41,426 bases of DNA from CAZDBA01 sp964503615 (GCA_964503615.1 CAZDBA010000020.1:1-41426), one strand, 5' to 3'. Counted from the stretch's first letter, positions 17,845 to 27,828 are shown. A program made the numbers and translations. The notes: a model not told the origin generated them from the letters alone.

Positions 17845-18702
17845 CTACTTTTGATAAACCGGGGCCTTTGTTCCCAGTCCCTTCGGTTTTTTGAGTGCTG
17901 CTAGTTCGCGCTCAAAGACTCGTTTCCACTCTTTTAGCTGCCCCTCCTCAAGGATGTCGCTGACAAGGTGAGTGTATTTTTCTTCCTGTCTGTTCCCAAC
18001 TCTTGCGACAGTGTGGGTGCGATTCAGCTCGGCGAAGCGAGAGTCGTCTGCGAGTGCGTCCGCGAATTCATCATTAAGAAACGCTTCACGAAGTTGGGTT
18101 CGCTGCTCGTCATTCAGAATCAAGAGGAGATCCATGCGGCTGATGAATAGATCGACCGCAGAAGTTCGCATCGAATCGGCTTGTTTGGTGACGAACGCAT
18201 CCCATTTTTCGTTTTGCGCCGGTGTCAGTGAATCAGAAATTGTTCGCTGTACAACCTCGGATTTTTCGATCGCAATTTCAGAAATCGTTTTGATCCCGAT
18301 CTCAGCCTGTTTGCGGGTTTGATTCTTAACTTCGCCTTGGATAACATCGCCATTTTCGTCCAACACAAACCCGACACGTTGTTGGTGTCTACGAAGGGTG
18401 ATCAATTGGTTCATCTTTTCGGAGTAGACGATTTTTTCAGAGATGAGGTCCAAAGTCTCAGTGAGTTCCTGGACCTGGTCGTCGTCCAGTTGGCATTCGA
18501 CACGTACTTTCTCGATGACAATAGCGAGTCGGGCTTGGGACCTTGTTTGGATACCGTCGAAGTACTCATCCAACGCTGCCCGACCATCGATGCCTTTATT
18601 TGCGTCCAGTTGGATCCTTGTCTGAAATTGCCCGTTGCAGTGGTGCGTGAAGAACAATGTCAGGCAGATTGTAAAAGCCAGTTTGGCAAGTTTTCCTATC
18701 AT
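17845..18702 (-). CDS. Secreted helical protein of unknown function
   Basis: The 285-residue product has a signal peptide (LAKLAFTICLTLFFTHHCNG). The mature part is mostly charged helix. It holds repeated LT/LN/LD-x-x-Q segments (LDDDQVQELTETL, LTPAQNEKWDAF, LNDEQRTQLREAF). These resemble the LTxxQ motifs of periplasmic Spy/CpxP-like proteins, but the similarity is weak and I do not assign that family. The ATG is preceded by GGA 5 nt upstream. It lies 92 nt downstream of the stop of the large anchored protein gene on the same strand and may share its transcript. Confidence 0.78.
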   Translation of the reverse strand: MIGKLAKLAFTICLTLFFTHHCNGQFQTRIQLDANKGIDGRAALDEYFDGIQTRSQARLAIVIEKVRVECQLDDDQVQELTETLDLISEKIVYSEKMNQLITLRRHQQRVGFVLDENGDVIQGEVKNQTRKQAEIGIKTISEIAIEKSEVVQRTISDSLTPAQNEKWDAFVTKQADSMRTSAVDLFISRMDLLLILNDEQRTQLREAFLNDEFADALADDSRFAELNRTHTVARVGNRQEEKYTHLVSDILEEGQLKEWKRVFERELAALKKPKGLGTKAPVYQK

Positions 18703-18794
18703 CGGATCCGTCGAGATTCATGTGTTAACGTTAAGAACGTTTTATTCTAACACGACGTTTGACGATTCAACCCGAAAATGACTTGGGCATCGTT

Positions 18795-21792
18795 TTATCG
18801 ACGAAAGTTGTATACCGGTACGCTCGAAGCAGGATAACTCTGCTCGGTGGCTTGGTACGGAACTGGATCGTAAAGTTGTTCACCCAACGAAATCCCAATC
18901 CAGCCATCTGTGATTGCCAACTGTGCAATGCGGAGGCTGTTTGCATCAAAATGTTCGCCAAAGTTTTTCGGCAGGATGTTCATTTCGTAACGGTCTTCGA
19001 ACATTGCAGTGAATACGGTTCGAACTGCGATCTGGTCACGTAATTTTAGATTGGAACCTTTCAGGCTGATTCCTGCCTTGTCTTGAACAAGCGTGAGTTT
19101 CATTCCCGTTGCCGAGGGGTGGTAAGTCGCTTTTATGTTCAGGTTCTTCCAGGTCTTTCCTTTGCCAATGCGGAACTTTTTCAAGTTGAGAGTAAGTTCA
19201 ACTTTGTTGTCAACGAAACCGATTCGCAAAGGGTCATAGGGCGCGAAAACGAAAGTTGCATCCGTTTCCATCTCCTTGGTACCAATTGCCTCTTCAGACC
19301 GAAATATGTTGCGTAGATGTTGAACCAGTTCTTCAGAGGTGAATTCGCGGCTTTTCAACTCTGTTCGATCCAACAGGTTGTTTATCATTGACTCGTGAAA
19401 TTGCAAGCTCATTAGGCTGTCTGCCAATGCTCTTGGGCGGGCCGTGTGTGCAGCCATCTGGTCGCGACCGGCCAGCCGATATCGCATGATGATGCGGTCG
19501 GAAGTGGTCCTCATTTCCAGAGGAGTTGGCTCCATCTCCATCGCAATGAGAGGCTGCATCAAGTTGGTTTTTAAATAGTTTTGTAAGGTTGCCATTTGCT
19601 GATGGACTTGCGATTCAATTTCCTGCCTCGCCGAGTGTTCAATCCTTCGATCAGTCATCTCCTCGGCTAGCGGAGTGGACTGAGCGATTTTGTCTTTAGC
19701 GATCCGTCTGGCCATCCAACCCACCAGCGGAATCGGATCCAGGTTCGATCTCAAACGAGTTACACTCGAATTTGTTTCTGAAAAAGCCTGAGTGGGCGAG
19801 CCCTGAACACCATGGCGACTAATGGCCAGATTCTTGAAAGCCTGATAGCGAGTTTGGCCTTGGTTGTCGACCGTGAAGCCACTTCTACGGGCCTGAGTCG
19901 TTGAGCGAAACATTCCGTTGGCTTCCAGCCGCAAGTTGACTTTTCGGTTATCTGGCAGCAATCGGATTCGCAATCGGTTGTTGAGTCGTCCATTCCCGCG
20001 AATGTTGGCTCCTAAAACGGTTTCATTGATGGGCAGGTTTGATTCTGCTTGTTGAGGGATCAACCGGTTGACGAACGCGTCCGAAATTGAAATGCGAACG
20101 TTTGCGTTTCGATAATGGCTATCCAGTTGAGCCGCGAGATGCTGAGAGGTGTTGTCCGTTGACCAAAGCAGGCTCTGGTAAAAGTCATTAACTTTCGCGT
20201 TGGAGTAACCGGATGGATTCGCTTCGTGGTACTCGATCATCGTTAGCAATTTGGAAAGATTGACTGGTCCGGCGGCTTTGTCTCGCAGATAACCCAATAG
20301 TTGTTCGTCGAAGTACGGATCCAGGAATTGATGATGCTCAGATGCCAGCGCAGTCGAAAAGTATCGAGTCAGAGTTTGCCTTGCAGCACTTTGCTGAGTC
20401 TTTGGGTTCGGGTTCAAACTGTTGAACGACTGAGTAAGCTCGTCCAAAGCCAAATAGTCTGACCACTCAGCGCCTACGTTGGGTGCAGCGAAACGAAACT
20501 GAGAAACTTGCATCATCGGGTTTCTCTCGGGCACCTCATTCACGATTTGTGACTGGTTGTGAACGGCAACATTGTGCATGGCCGACCACAACACAACCCG
20601 CTTTGCGATGTCGTAGTGGAACGTTCGCAACCGACTTGCCAAATAGCCCTGCGCGTACTCGGGCGAATTTACTGGGACTGTGGAAACTTGCATGCAGAGG
20701 TTGTCCAGTTCTTCCAACTTGGTCGTGAGTTGCTGGAAAATGACTGCCGAGTTTGGGTCGTCAATCGAACCGGTCCAGTGCAGCAGTTTAAGCAGTTGAT
20801 GTGTCTGCGTGGCCCACGGTTCGGTTGCCTTGATCTTTTGTAACTCTTCAAGCTGAGCGATAATCGCGGTTGGTTTCGGCCAAACAGCATAGGGGTCCCA
20901 TTCAGGAATCACGATCTCGACAAGGGGTTGTGCTGGTGATCGATGCGGAGTGCTAATCGCAGATGTCAGCACTCGCGGTTTTGCCTTGCTAGTCGAAGCG
21001 AATTTAACCAACGGGTTCCGAGGCTCTGATTCGATAGGTTCTGATGCGATCGACTTTGATTCGATAGGTTTTGATTCGATANNNNNNNNNNNNNNNNNNN
21101 NNNNNNNNNNNNNNNNNNNNNNNNNNNNNNNNNNNNNNNNNNNNNNNNNNNNNNNNNNNNNNNNNNNNNNNNNNNNNNNNNTTTGATTCGATAGGTTTTG
21201 ATTCGATAAACGGGTCCAAGCCAGGATCCGAACTGAACTCTTCCGAAACATCAGTTTGTGGCATCACTTCTGCAAGTTTATTCAGATTGTTTCGCGGAGA
21301 ATTGGGTTCCGCATTGAGATCAGGGTCTGAATCCAGTTCCCAGGCATCGTCGTTTTGCGGATTTGATAATTCTTCATTGAACGGATCGTTACCGAATGTT
21401 TTCGCCAGACGTACCGATTCCTCGGAGACGGTCCAAGCAGCAGATTTGAACGGGTCATACACCTCTGTCGATGTCGAAGCTTTGCGAGAGACCGGAGTGC
21501 TGATCGGATTGATCACAGGCGACTTGCTGTAGACCGTTGCCTTGGCTTTGGGCAGCGAAAATGGATTCGTTACGCCGCGCGTGTAGGGGACCGGTTTAAC
21601 TTCAGCGGCTGTTACGTCGGATGCGAAATGGGCTTTAGCAGAAGAGTCAGATTGAGAGCTTGTGCGGTCAGCTTTTTTCAAGTGGGCAAAAGAATGGTTC
21701 GGTGACTCTTGAACCCAAACATGCAACAACATGAGTGTGAACAGCAGGAGCAGCACTCCAACAGCGAACGGCCAACCGAAACGTGACGGCAT
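18795..21792 (-). CDS. Large membrane-anchored protein with PIESK repeat (gap inside)
   Basis: The frame opens at ATG 21792 and is broken only by the N run at 21082-21181. Merging the identical 27-bp gap flanks restores one continuous frame of about 950 residues. It starts with a membrane helix (FAVGVLLLLFTLMLLHVWV). A 200-residue low-complexity region with DPF motifs follows (YDPFKSAAW, NDPFNEEL, LDPFIESK), then a tandem 5-residue repeat (PIESK and variants). From IPEWDPYAVWPKPTAII onwards is a folded region of about 730 residues, mainly helical first and with beta-rich segments near the end. I recognise no family. The predicted layout is a short cytoplasmic tip with the rest outside the inner membrane. 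The exact length depends on the unresolved repeat number. Confidence 0.75.
21016..21208. repeat. 15-bp tandem repeat coding PIESK, with a 100-N gap
   Basis: The unit gattcgataggtttt and variants repeats on both sides of the gap; the 27 bases before (21055-21081) and after it (21182-21208) are identical. The period is a multiple of three, so unit number can vary without breaking the frame of the surrounding gene. The true copy number is unknown. Confidence 0.85.
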
Positions 21793-22017
21793 CTACAAAC
21801 TTCCTTAATCCGAGGTGGGCTGGCTGAAAAGACTGCTTACTCAAAAATGGAAAAACTCAGCCCCTAGAGAAATATCGGTGTTTTAGGAACGCAAGTGAAA
21901 GCGGTTTTCAAATTCAATCAGGAGATTTGCAATCACTCGATGCAAGCAGCTTAGATCTGCGGATACGGAAGTTTAGTCAGACTTTGCGGGACTGTGACTT
22001 TGCCGGTAAGTATAAGT

Positions 22018-22695
22018 TTAAGTGTTAGTGCTCTGGTCCGACTCATCCAAAGTGGAACCAATTTTACAAACTGCAACTCGCGCGGGTCGGTACTCTCGAA
22101 CAACCCAACTTTCCGAATCAGGAAGAAGTTTCGGATTAAAACGCGAATCGGACTCGACAACCAGGATGCTCTCGTCGGGCGCGCTGTCCTTGAGCCCGCC
22201 AATCAACGTAAGCATTTCCTCTTCTCGCTGGACGTAAAAGTCATACGGTGCACAGCAGAAAACGACCCAGGGTTCGGTCGGTCTTTCCGATCCTTGGCGG
22301 AGAAACTGACGACCCCAAAAGAAAGTATCCATCGATTCAACGACGGCAGGCATCGTGTCATCGATCGCTTTGATGTTCTGCTTGATCACCTTTGCTGTTG
22401 GAAAGTGGCGTTCGATCAAGATCGCTTGGCTTGCCCCGCGACTGAGCGCTTCGATTCCGACCGCTCCTGTTCCGGCGAACAAGTCAATAATCGCCTTTTC
22501 AGGAATCCAACCCCCTACCAAATTAAACAGCGCCTCTCGGATATTGTCTTTCATGGGGCGTGTGCGGGGATCGCCCAAGTACTCGATTTGCCGTCCTCGG
22601 TATTTGCCCCCCACGATTCTCAGCTTGCCCGGCTTAGGCTGGGGCTGATTCGAGTTCCAATTCCTGAGTTGTTTACGGTGTGAGATTTTTGCCAT
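22018..22695 (-). CDS. rsmD: RsmD-like 16S rRNA guanine-N2 methyltransferase
   Basis: RsmD methylates G966 of 16S rRNA (E. coli numbering) using S-adenosylmethionine. The 225-residue product shows the family start LRIVGGKYRGRQIEYL, the TRPMKDNIREALFNLVG segment and the SAM-binding loop DLFAGTGAVGIEALSRGA. Motif IV, normally D/N-P-P-F/Y, reads C-A-P-Y here (VVFCCAPYDF), an unexpected change at a catalytic position. The ATG at 22695 fits the family start; an upstream frame would add 16 unrelated residues. The usual neighbour coaD is absent. It is divergent from the cyclophilin genes. Confidence 0.85.
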   Translation of the reverse strand: MAKISHRKQLRNWNSNQPQPKPGKLRIVGGKYRGRQIEYLGDPRTRPMKDNIREALFNLVGGWIPEKAIIDLFAGTGAVGIEALSRGASQAILIERHFPTAKVIKQNIKAIDDTMPAVVESMDTFFWGRQFLRQGSERPTEPWVVFCCAPYDFYVQREEEMLTLIGGLKDSAPDESILVVESDSRFNPKLLPDSESWVVREYRPARVAVCKIGSTLDESDQSTNT

Positions 22696-22990
22696 TAAAT
22701 TACCGGTGAAGGAACCACCTGAAGAGTCAAGTAGTATAAACATGGGGAGTTAGTTAACAGAGCCAAAATTTCAAAAGAAGTCGTCTGAGCCGAAACGGGG
22801 TTGGGATGATATATTGGCCGGATCCTAGTTGGGTATTTTAAGGCCTACTTGGTCTTCTTGGTTTGATGAAATCTAATGATTTTCAATTTTCGGACAAAGA
22901 CACAGGACTCGTAGCGAGATTTTTGGTCCACTAAATATGAGCAGTGCGGCATCGAAGGTTTCGGTTCAACGCAGACAAAAGGAAACTCCC

Positions 22991-24220
22991 ATGAAATCGA
23001 ATCGGCGAATACAACGAGCCGTTTTCGCATATTGCTTGATTGGCGCTTATTTCGCTTGCGCCGTAACGAATCTTGGTGCGCAGGAACCTGAGACATCAGT
23101 TGCAAATGCTGCGTCCGCTGAAAAAATTAGCGCTAGCCAGATCGAAGAACTGGAAGCTGATTATCAGGCAAAGGTCAAAGCATGGCGCGAAACGATGGAA
23201 ATTCTGTCGCGCACGAAAGTGAGCTATTTCGACTCAACACGTGATGAGTCGTTGGATCTTCGTGATCAGTGGGACCGGTTAAAGAGCGAAGGCCAGACCC
23301 GTTTGGAAGCGACGATTGTTGCGGCAACAAACCTGTTTGATGCGCAGGAAAAACCATCGCCGGAGCTGGCTGATTTTATGGCTCGCGTGGCGGAGAAATC
23401 TATTCGAGCCGGTTTTTCAGCTGAAGCATTTCGCATTGGTCAGAAGCTGGTTGCCACCTATCCGGATGCCAAAAATTTCCAATTCCTAACCGCGATGTCA
23501 GCAATTCGAGTCAACGAGTTTGAGATTGCGAAAAAGTTCTTCGATGAAAACAGTGACTTGTTGGCCGATGTCGAAAAGAAACACACCAAGCTGTTTGAAT
23601 CGATCGGCGAACTGGTGACCGAGTTTGAACGTGAGGAAGAATTACGCAAGTTGGATGTAGATTTACCGCTTGCTACCTTTGAAACCACGAAAGGTATAAT
23701 CAAAGTCGAACTGTTTGAGGATCAAGCGCCTGAAACGGTTGCACACTTTATCTCTTTAATAGAACAGGGATACTATGATGGTAAAGTGTTCCACGGTGTG
23801 ATTCAGGATCTGGTTGTAGAAACCGGACATCCGCACTTTAGTCTCAAACCTGTTACAGTTGATCTTAACTATGGTATTGTTGACGAGTTCGATCGAGAAA
23901 ATGCTCGTTACCCTTTTCGGGGTTCGTTAGGTTTGGGCAACAATGGGGAACCCGATTCGGGAAACGAACGGTTCTTTTTTTGCATTCAACCCAACCCTTT
24001 TCTGCATGGAAAGAACACTGTTTTTGGTCGAGTCATCGAAGGCATGAATGTAGTTGACAGCATTACTCACACTTACCAAATAAACGAAGACGGAGAATCG
24101 GAACCCATAGAGGAAGCTCAATTAGACTTGATTGTAAAAGCGACTGTGACTCGGAAACGCCCTGATAGTGAGTATAAGTTCAAGAAATTGCCAAGAGTAA
24201 CATCAGAGGCTCCCAAGTAA
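22991..24220 (+). CDS. Secreted cyclophilin-type protein, active site degenerate (first of three)
   Basis: The 409-residue product has a signal peptide (RAVFAYCLIGAYFACAVTNLGA) and a helical N-terminal region of about 210 residues. A cyclophilin domain follows, starting at LPLATFETTKGIIKVELFED. The fold motifs are clear (APETVAHFISLIEQGYYDG, KNTVFGRVIEGMNVVD). The catalytic Arg of FHRVI is Gly (FHGVI). The Gln of the QGGDP region is replaced (VETGHP), and the late His is Asn (GKNTVFG). Prolyl isomerase activity is therefore doubtful, and peptide binding is a possible remaining role. AAGGA lies 9 nt before the ATG at 22991, which fits the signal peptide better than the upstream start. Two paralogues follow on the same strand after 75 and 85 nt. 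Confidence 0.87.
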   Translation: MKSNRRIQRAVFAYCLIGAYFACAVTNLGAQEPETSVANAASAEKISASQIEELEADYQAKVKAWRETMEILSRTKVSYFDSTRDESLDLRDQWDRLKSEGQTRLEATIVAATNLFDAQEKPSPELADFMARVAEKSIRAGFSAEAFRIGQKLVATYPDAKNFQFLTAMSAIRVNEFEIAKKFFDENSDLLADVEKKHTKLFESIGELVTEFEREEELRKLDVDLPLATFETTKGIIKVELFEDQAPETVAHFISLIEQGYYDGKVFHGVIQDLVVETGHPHFSLKPVTVDLNYGIVDEFDRENARYPFRGSLGLGNNGEPDSGNERFFFCIQPNPFLHGKNTVFGRVIEGMNVVDSITHTYQINEDGESEPIEEAQLDLIVKATVTRKRPDSEYKFKKLPRVTSEAPK

Positions 24221-24295
24221 CAAACGTTTTGGAACATTGATCAGCAAGTTTTAGGCGACCAGGAAAATTCAGTACGGAATCTCTACGAACAAATT

Positions 24296-25839
24296 ATGAA
24301 AACACTAACTTCACTTTTGACATTGGGGATCGTTTTCTTCGCCTCGGTTGTTTGGGCGCAAATTTCCGAACCTGAGATGTCGGGTTCCCAGAAACGACAG
24401 GAAGATCCGCCCTCAGAGATGTCCGGTTCGCAGAAACGAGAGAGCGAGATTCCGCCTTCCGGCGAAATGTCCGGGTCACTGAAACGAGAGGGAGCTCAAG
24501 ACNNNNNNNNNNNNNNNNNNNNNNNNNNNNNNNNNNNNNNNNNNNNNNNNNNNNNNNNNNNNNNNNNNNNNNNNNNNNNNNNNNNNNNNNNNNNNNNNNN
24601 NNGATTCCGCCTTCCGGCGAAATGTCCGGGTCACTGAAACGAGAGGGAGCTCAAGACACTGAGATGCCCGGATCCCAAAAACGAGAGGGAGCTCAAGACT
24701 CTGAAAAGTTCGGGTCGCAAAACCGACAAGACGATCCATCACAAATAGGCCCTGCTCTTGCCGACTACCTCGCAAAAAGGAAGCGAATGGGAATGATCGA
24801 CCAGGAAATCAATGCAATCTTTGCAAACCTATCGGTCGGAATGCCAAACAAACAAAAAATGCAAATGGCTCAGGTCAATGCGCTGGAGGATGAAAAAAAA
24901 CAGCTTGTTTTCGACATCTTTGAATCATCAGTTGAAGCATTTCGTGAAACGGACTCCGATCCCGATCGAATACTTGTTCGTGATCTTTTTGTTTTTGCGA
25001 GTGCCAGTGTCTATGGAAACAAATATCGCCTTCCTCTCAATCCACAAAAGACGATCGAAATTTGTGAGTTGCTGATGTCCAAAGAGATGGACGTTCGTTC
25101 AGTGCGCGAGTTAGCGGCCAGCGCTTCGTGTATGATCCATGACTTTGACATGGCAGCCCAACACATTATGAAGCTTCAGGAGGACAACGCATCGGAACAG
25201 CTTGAGTTACAATTCGAAGCCTTGAAAAAATCGAGTCAGGCTTGGCAGAAAGAACTTGAGCTTCGCCAGAACACATCCACCTTGCCCTTGGCGACTGTTC
25301 AAACCAGCGAAGGGACCTTCAAAATTGAGCTGTTTGAAGATCAAGCTCCTGGTACGGTCGCTAATTTTGTCAGCCTGGCAGACCAAGGGTTTTATGCAGA
25401 AAAGACGATTTTTGACGTGCGGAGAGGCGAATTTGTCCGGACAGGGTGCCCGACCAATTCGGGCACTGGCAGCGCGGGGTATCTTGTTGCGGGCGAAGCG
25501 ACCAATGAAAATGCAAGGAAACACTTTACCTTGAGTGTCAGCATGGTCCCTCTTGGCGAGCAACAGAATCACAGTTCACAGTTTATCATTTGCCAGCGAC
25601 CAGAGACGAGGTTTGACGGTTCTTTTACTGTTTTCGGACGTGTCATTGAAGGCGCCGATGTAATCCTTAGAATTCAAGCTCCCATAACCGGTCCCCTTGG
25701 GGAACCTGACGAAGTTGTGACGATCGAAAGCATCAAGGTTAGCAACCGGCGTCCAGGTACTAAGTACGTGCCCAACAAGCTGGCTTTACCAGTCGCTCCC
25801 GCTGATTCGGGTGAGTCCATGCAACCAGAAAACAAATAG
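24296..25839 (+). CDS. Secreted cyclophilin-type protein with EMSGSQKR repeats (second of three, gap inside)
   Basis: The frame starts at ATG 24296 with a signal peptide (TSLLTLGIVFFASVVWAQ), enters a repeat region, is broken by 100 Ns, and resumes. Merging the identical 55-bp flanks restores one frame. Between repeats and domain lies a helical region of about 180 residues. The cyclophilin domain starts at LPLATVQTSEGTFKIELFED. The FHRV motif is replaced by FDVRRG, the Gln of QGG by Arg (VRTGCP), and the late His by Phe (GSFTVFG), while SSQF is kept. Isomerase activity is unlikely. The repeat does not occur in the other two paralogues. Total length is about 460 residues after merging, but the copy number is uncertain. 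Confidence 0.82.
24374..24742 (+). repeat. 42-48-bp tandem repeats coding EMSGSQKRE units, with a 100-N gap
   Basis: Units encode EMSGSQKRQEDPPS, EMSGSQKRESEIPPSG, EMSGSLKREGAQD, EMPGSQKREGAQD and a diverged EKFGSQNRQDDPS. The gap (24503-24602) has identical 55-bp ends (24448-24502 and 24603-24657). All unit lengths are multiples of three. Confidence 0.9.
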
Positions 25840-25924
25840 TCGTGACATTGCTTTGCGACGCGATTGAAACACTACATTGAATATCAAAAGCTTTTACCCC
25901 AACAACAACGAACGGAGTTGTTCC

Positions 25925-27031
25925 ATGTTTTGCCGTTGTGCATTTTACTTGTGCCTTACTATCGTAATTAGCCTGTCCCAGACTGGCATTTGCCAGGAAT
26001 CCAGTCCTGAACAACAGACCGAATTCGACCGCCTGTTGGCCGAGTGGAAAGAGCTTGACTCGAAACTGAATGAGTCCAAGGCAGAATACGATGCTGCCAC
26101 CGAAGACGTTGAGAAACAGGACGAGCTCCGAAAGGACTATCAAATTCTCGTCGATGATGCCAACGTGTTGGTTGAAGAGCTAAAAGCGGAAGCCGTTTCT
26201 GAGTTTGAAAAAGAACCGAATAATATCTCCGTTGTCCAGGTCCTTCTGGGCGCTATGATGAACGATGCCAGCGCGGGGCAGGACGAAGATGTCCTTGAGC
26301 TTGGGCAACAACTGATTGAGGGTGGTATCAACCCACGCTTTTTCGAAATCGCTGCGGCATCAGAGCAAGCTGAGATTCCCGTTAAAGAGATCTTTGAAGA
26401 ACTGGTCATTCGCCAAGCCGAAGCAAAAGCAGATGACCTGCCTCGAGTAAAGTTAATCACAAGCAAGGGAGAAATCGTTCTGGAGTTGTTTGAGAACGAA
26501 TCACCAGGTACGGTCGCTAACTTTATCAGTCTCATCAAAAACGACTTTTACAAAGACCTTAAATTTCATCGAGTGATCGAAGGTTCTGTGGCCCAAGGCG
26601 GCTGTCCAAAAGGAGACGGCTCCGGTGGCCCGGGCTATAAAATTTACTCTGAATGCACCAACCCAGAATCGCGTCGCCATTTTACCGGTTCACTTTCGAT
26701 GGCGAATTCAGGGCGAGATACGGGTGGCTCTCAGTTCTTTTTGACGCACCGGCGAACCAATGAATTAGACGGACAACATACCGTATTCGGTCGGATCGTT
26801 TCTGGCATGGATGTCTTGCGAACGTTGGAGGTGAACTACACCTTTGCGGGGGCGATACCTGGTGCTGGAGCGGATGTGATGGAATCGGTTGAGATCATTC
26901 GCGACCGCGGAACAGAATACGTTCCTAACAAAGTCGAGAAGGACACTCCAGAAGAAGAGAAATCAGAAGAGCCGAAAACCCAGCCAGATAAAGCGGCCGG
27001 GAGTGGCAACACCGCAGAAGGTGGTGAGTAA
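25925..27031 (+). CDS. Secreted peptidyl-prolyl isomerase, cyclophilin type (third of three)
   Basis: This copy keeps the active-site residues: FHRVIEGSVAQGG with the catalytic Arg and Gln, MANSGRDTGGSQFFLTH and LDGQHTVFGR with the late His. It should interconvert cis and trans proline bonds outside the cytoplasm. The 368-residue product has a signal peptide (FYLCLTIVISLSQTGICQ), a helical region of about 140 residues rich in Glu/Lys, the cyclophilin domain (from LPRVKLITSKGEIVLELF) and an acidic, disordered tail. GGAG lies 8 nt before the ATG at 25925; the longer frame from 25877 would bury the signal peptide. It shares with the other two the phrase LFE(D/N)-(Q/E)-(A/S)P-(G/E)TV and a common layout, so the three are paralogues. 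Confidence 0.92.
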   Translation: MFCRCAFYLCLTIVISLSQTGICQESSPEQQTEFDRLLAEWKELDSKLNESKAEYDAATEDVEKQDELRKDYQILVDDANVLVEELKAEAVSEFEKEPNNISVVQVLLGAMMNDASAGQDEDVLELGQQLIEGGINPRFFEIAAASEQAEIPVKEIFEELVIRQAEAKADDLPRVKLITSKGEIVLELFENESPGTVANFISLIKNDFYKDLKFHRVIEGSVAQGGCPKGDGSGGPGYKIYSECTNPESRRHFTGSLSMANSGRDTGGSQFFLTHRRTNELDGQHTVFGRIVSGMDVLRTLEVNYTFAGAIPGAGADVMESVEIIRDRGTEYVPNKVEKDTPEEEKSEEPKTQPDKAAGSGNTAEGGE

Positions 27032-27174
27032 GCCATCTTGGGTTTCATCTTGCTTGGGTTCTAATTGGCCAAATTACTCAACATCATTAAGCGACAAGGC
27101 GCCATCCGCCGTTTCTGGCGGAGCGCCGGTCCTCGCAAGACGTTCACTCGATTCAGGCGAGGTCTTACCCAGCG

Positions 27175-27828
27175 ATGAAAAAAGCAGAACGTGCCGAGTA
27201 CATTCTGAAAAAGCTATCGCGGCTTTACCCCAACCCGCCGATACCACTGGACCACTCCGATCCCTACACGCTTTTGATTGCCGTGTTGCTTAGCGCCCAG
27301 TGTACCGACGTGCGAGTCAATCAAGTAACTCCTGCGTTGTTCAAGAAAGCCAACACGCCCGCTAAAATGGCAAAGCTAAAGGTCGAAACGATTCAAGCAA
27401 TCATTCGTCCGTGCGGTTTGTCACCGCAAAAATCGAAAGCGATATCCGGACTATCCAAGATCTTGATCAAAGAGCACGACGGCAAAGTCCCCAAAACGTT
27501 TGCCGAGCTGGAAGCGTTGCCGGGTGTTGGGCATAAAACCGCCAGTGTCGTTATGGCTCAGGCGTTCGGCGTCCCCGCTTTTCCTGTTGATACGCATATC
27601 CATCGACTAGCTCAACGCTGGGGGCTGACATCGGGCAAAAATGTCAAGCAAACCGAAGCCGATTTAAAAAAGGTGTTCCCCGAAAAGCGATGGAACAAGC
27701 TTCACTTACAAATCATCTTTTACGGTCGAGAATACTGCACCGCGCGTGGGTGCGATGGTACTAAATGTCAAATCTGTCGTCATTGCTATCCCAATCGTCG
27801 TTCGCCCAAAATCGTCAAGAAGCCGTAG
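27175..27828 (+). CDS. nth: Endonuclease III (DNA glycosylase/AP lyase)
   Basis: Endonuclease III removes oxidised pyrimidines and cuts the abasic site. The 217-residue length is typical. The helix-hairpin-helix reads LEALPGVGHKTASVV with the catalytic Lys121, and Asp139 lies in FPVDTHIHRL. The C-terminal iron-sulfur cluster region contains Cys188, 193, 198, 201 and 204. The standard spacing is C-x6-C-x2-C-x5-C; here a four-cysteine set fits only as C-x9-C-x2-C-x2-C or with Cys193 in place of Cys188. A cluster is likely but its loop differs. It lies 143 nt after the third cyclophilin gene; a functional link is not implied. Confidence 0.94.
   Translation: MKKAERAEYILKKLSRLYPNPPIPLDHSDPYTLLIAVLLSAQCTDVRVNQVTPALFKKANTPAKMAKLKVETIQAIIRPCGLSPQKSKAISGLSKILIKEHDGKVPKTFAELEALPGVGHKTASVVMAQAFGVPAFPVDTHIHRLAQRWGLTSGKNVKQTEADLKKVFPEKRWNKLHLQIIFYGREYCTARGCDGTKCQICRHCYPNRRSPKIVKKP

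Noticed and set aside
21061..21208. Possible CRISPR array because of short repeats around the gap
   Set aside because: The 15-bp units are direct tandem repeats without spacers, in frame with a protein gene, and no cas gene is near.
27061..27174. Possible small gene between the third cyclophilin and nth
   Set aside because: Open frames here are the out-of-frame continuation of neighbouring genes, with no ribosome site or conserved motif.
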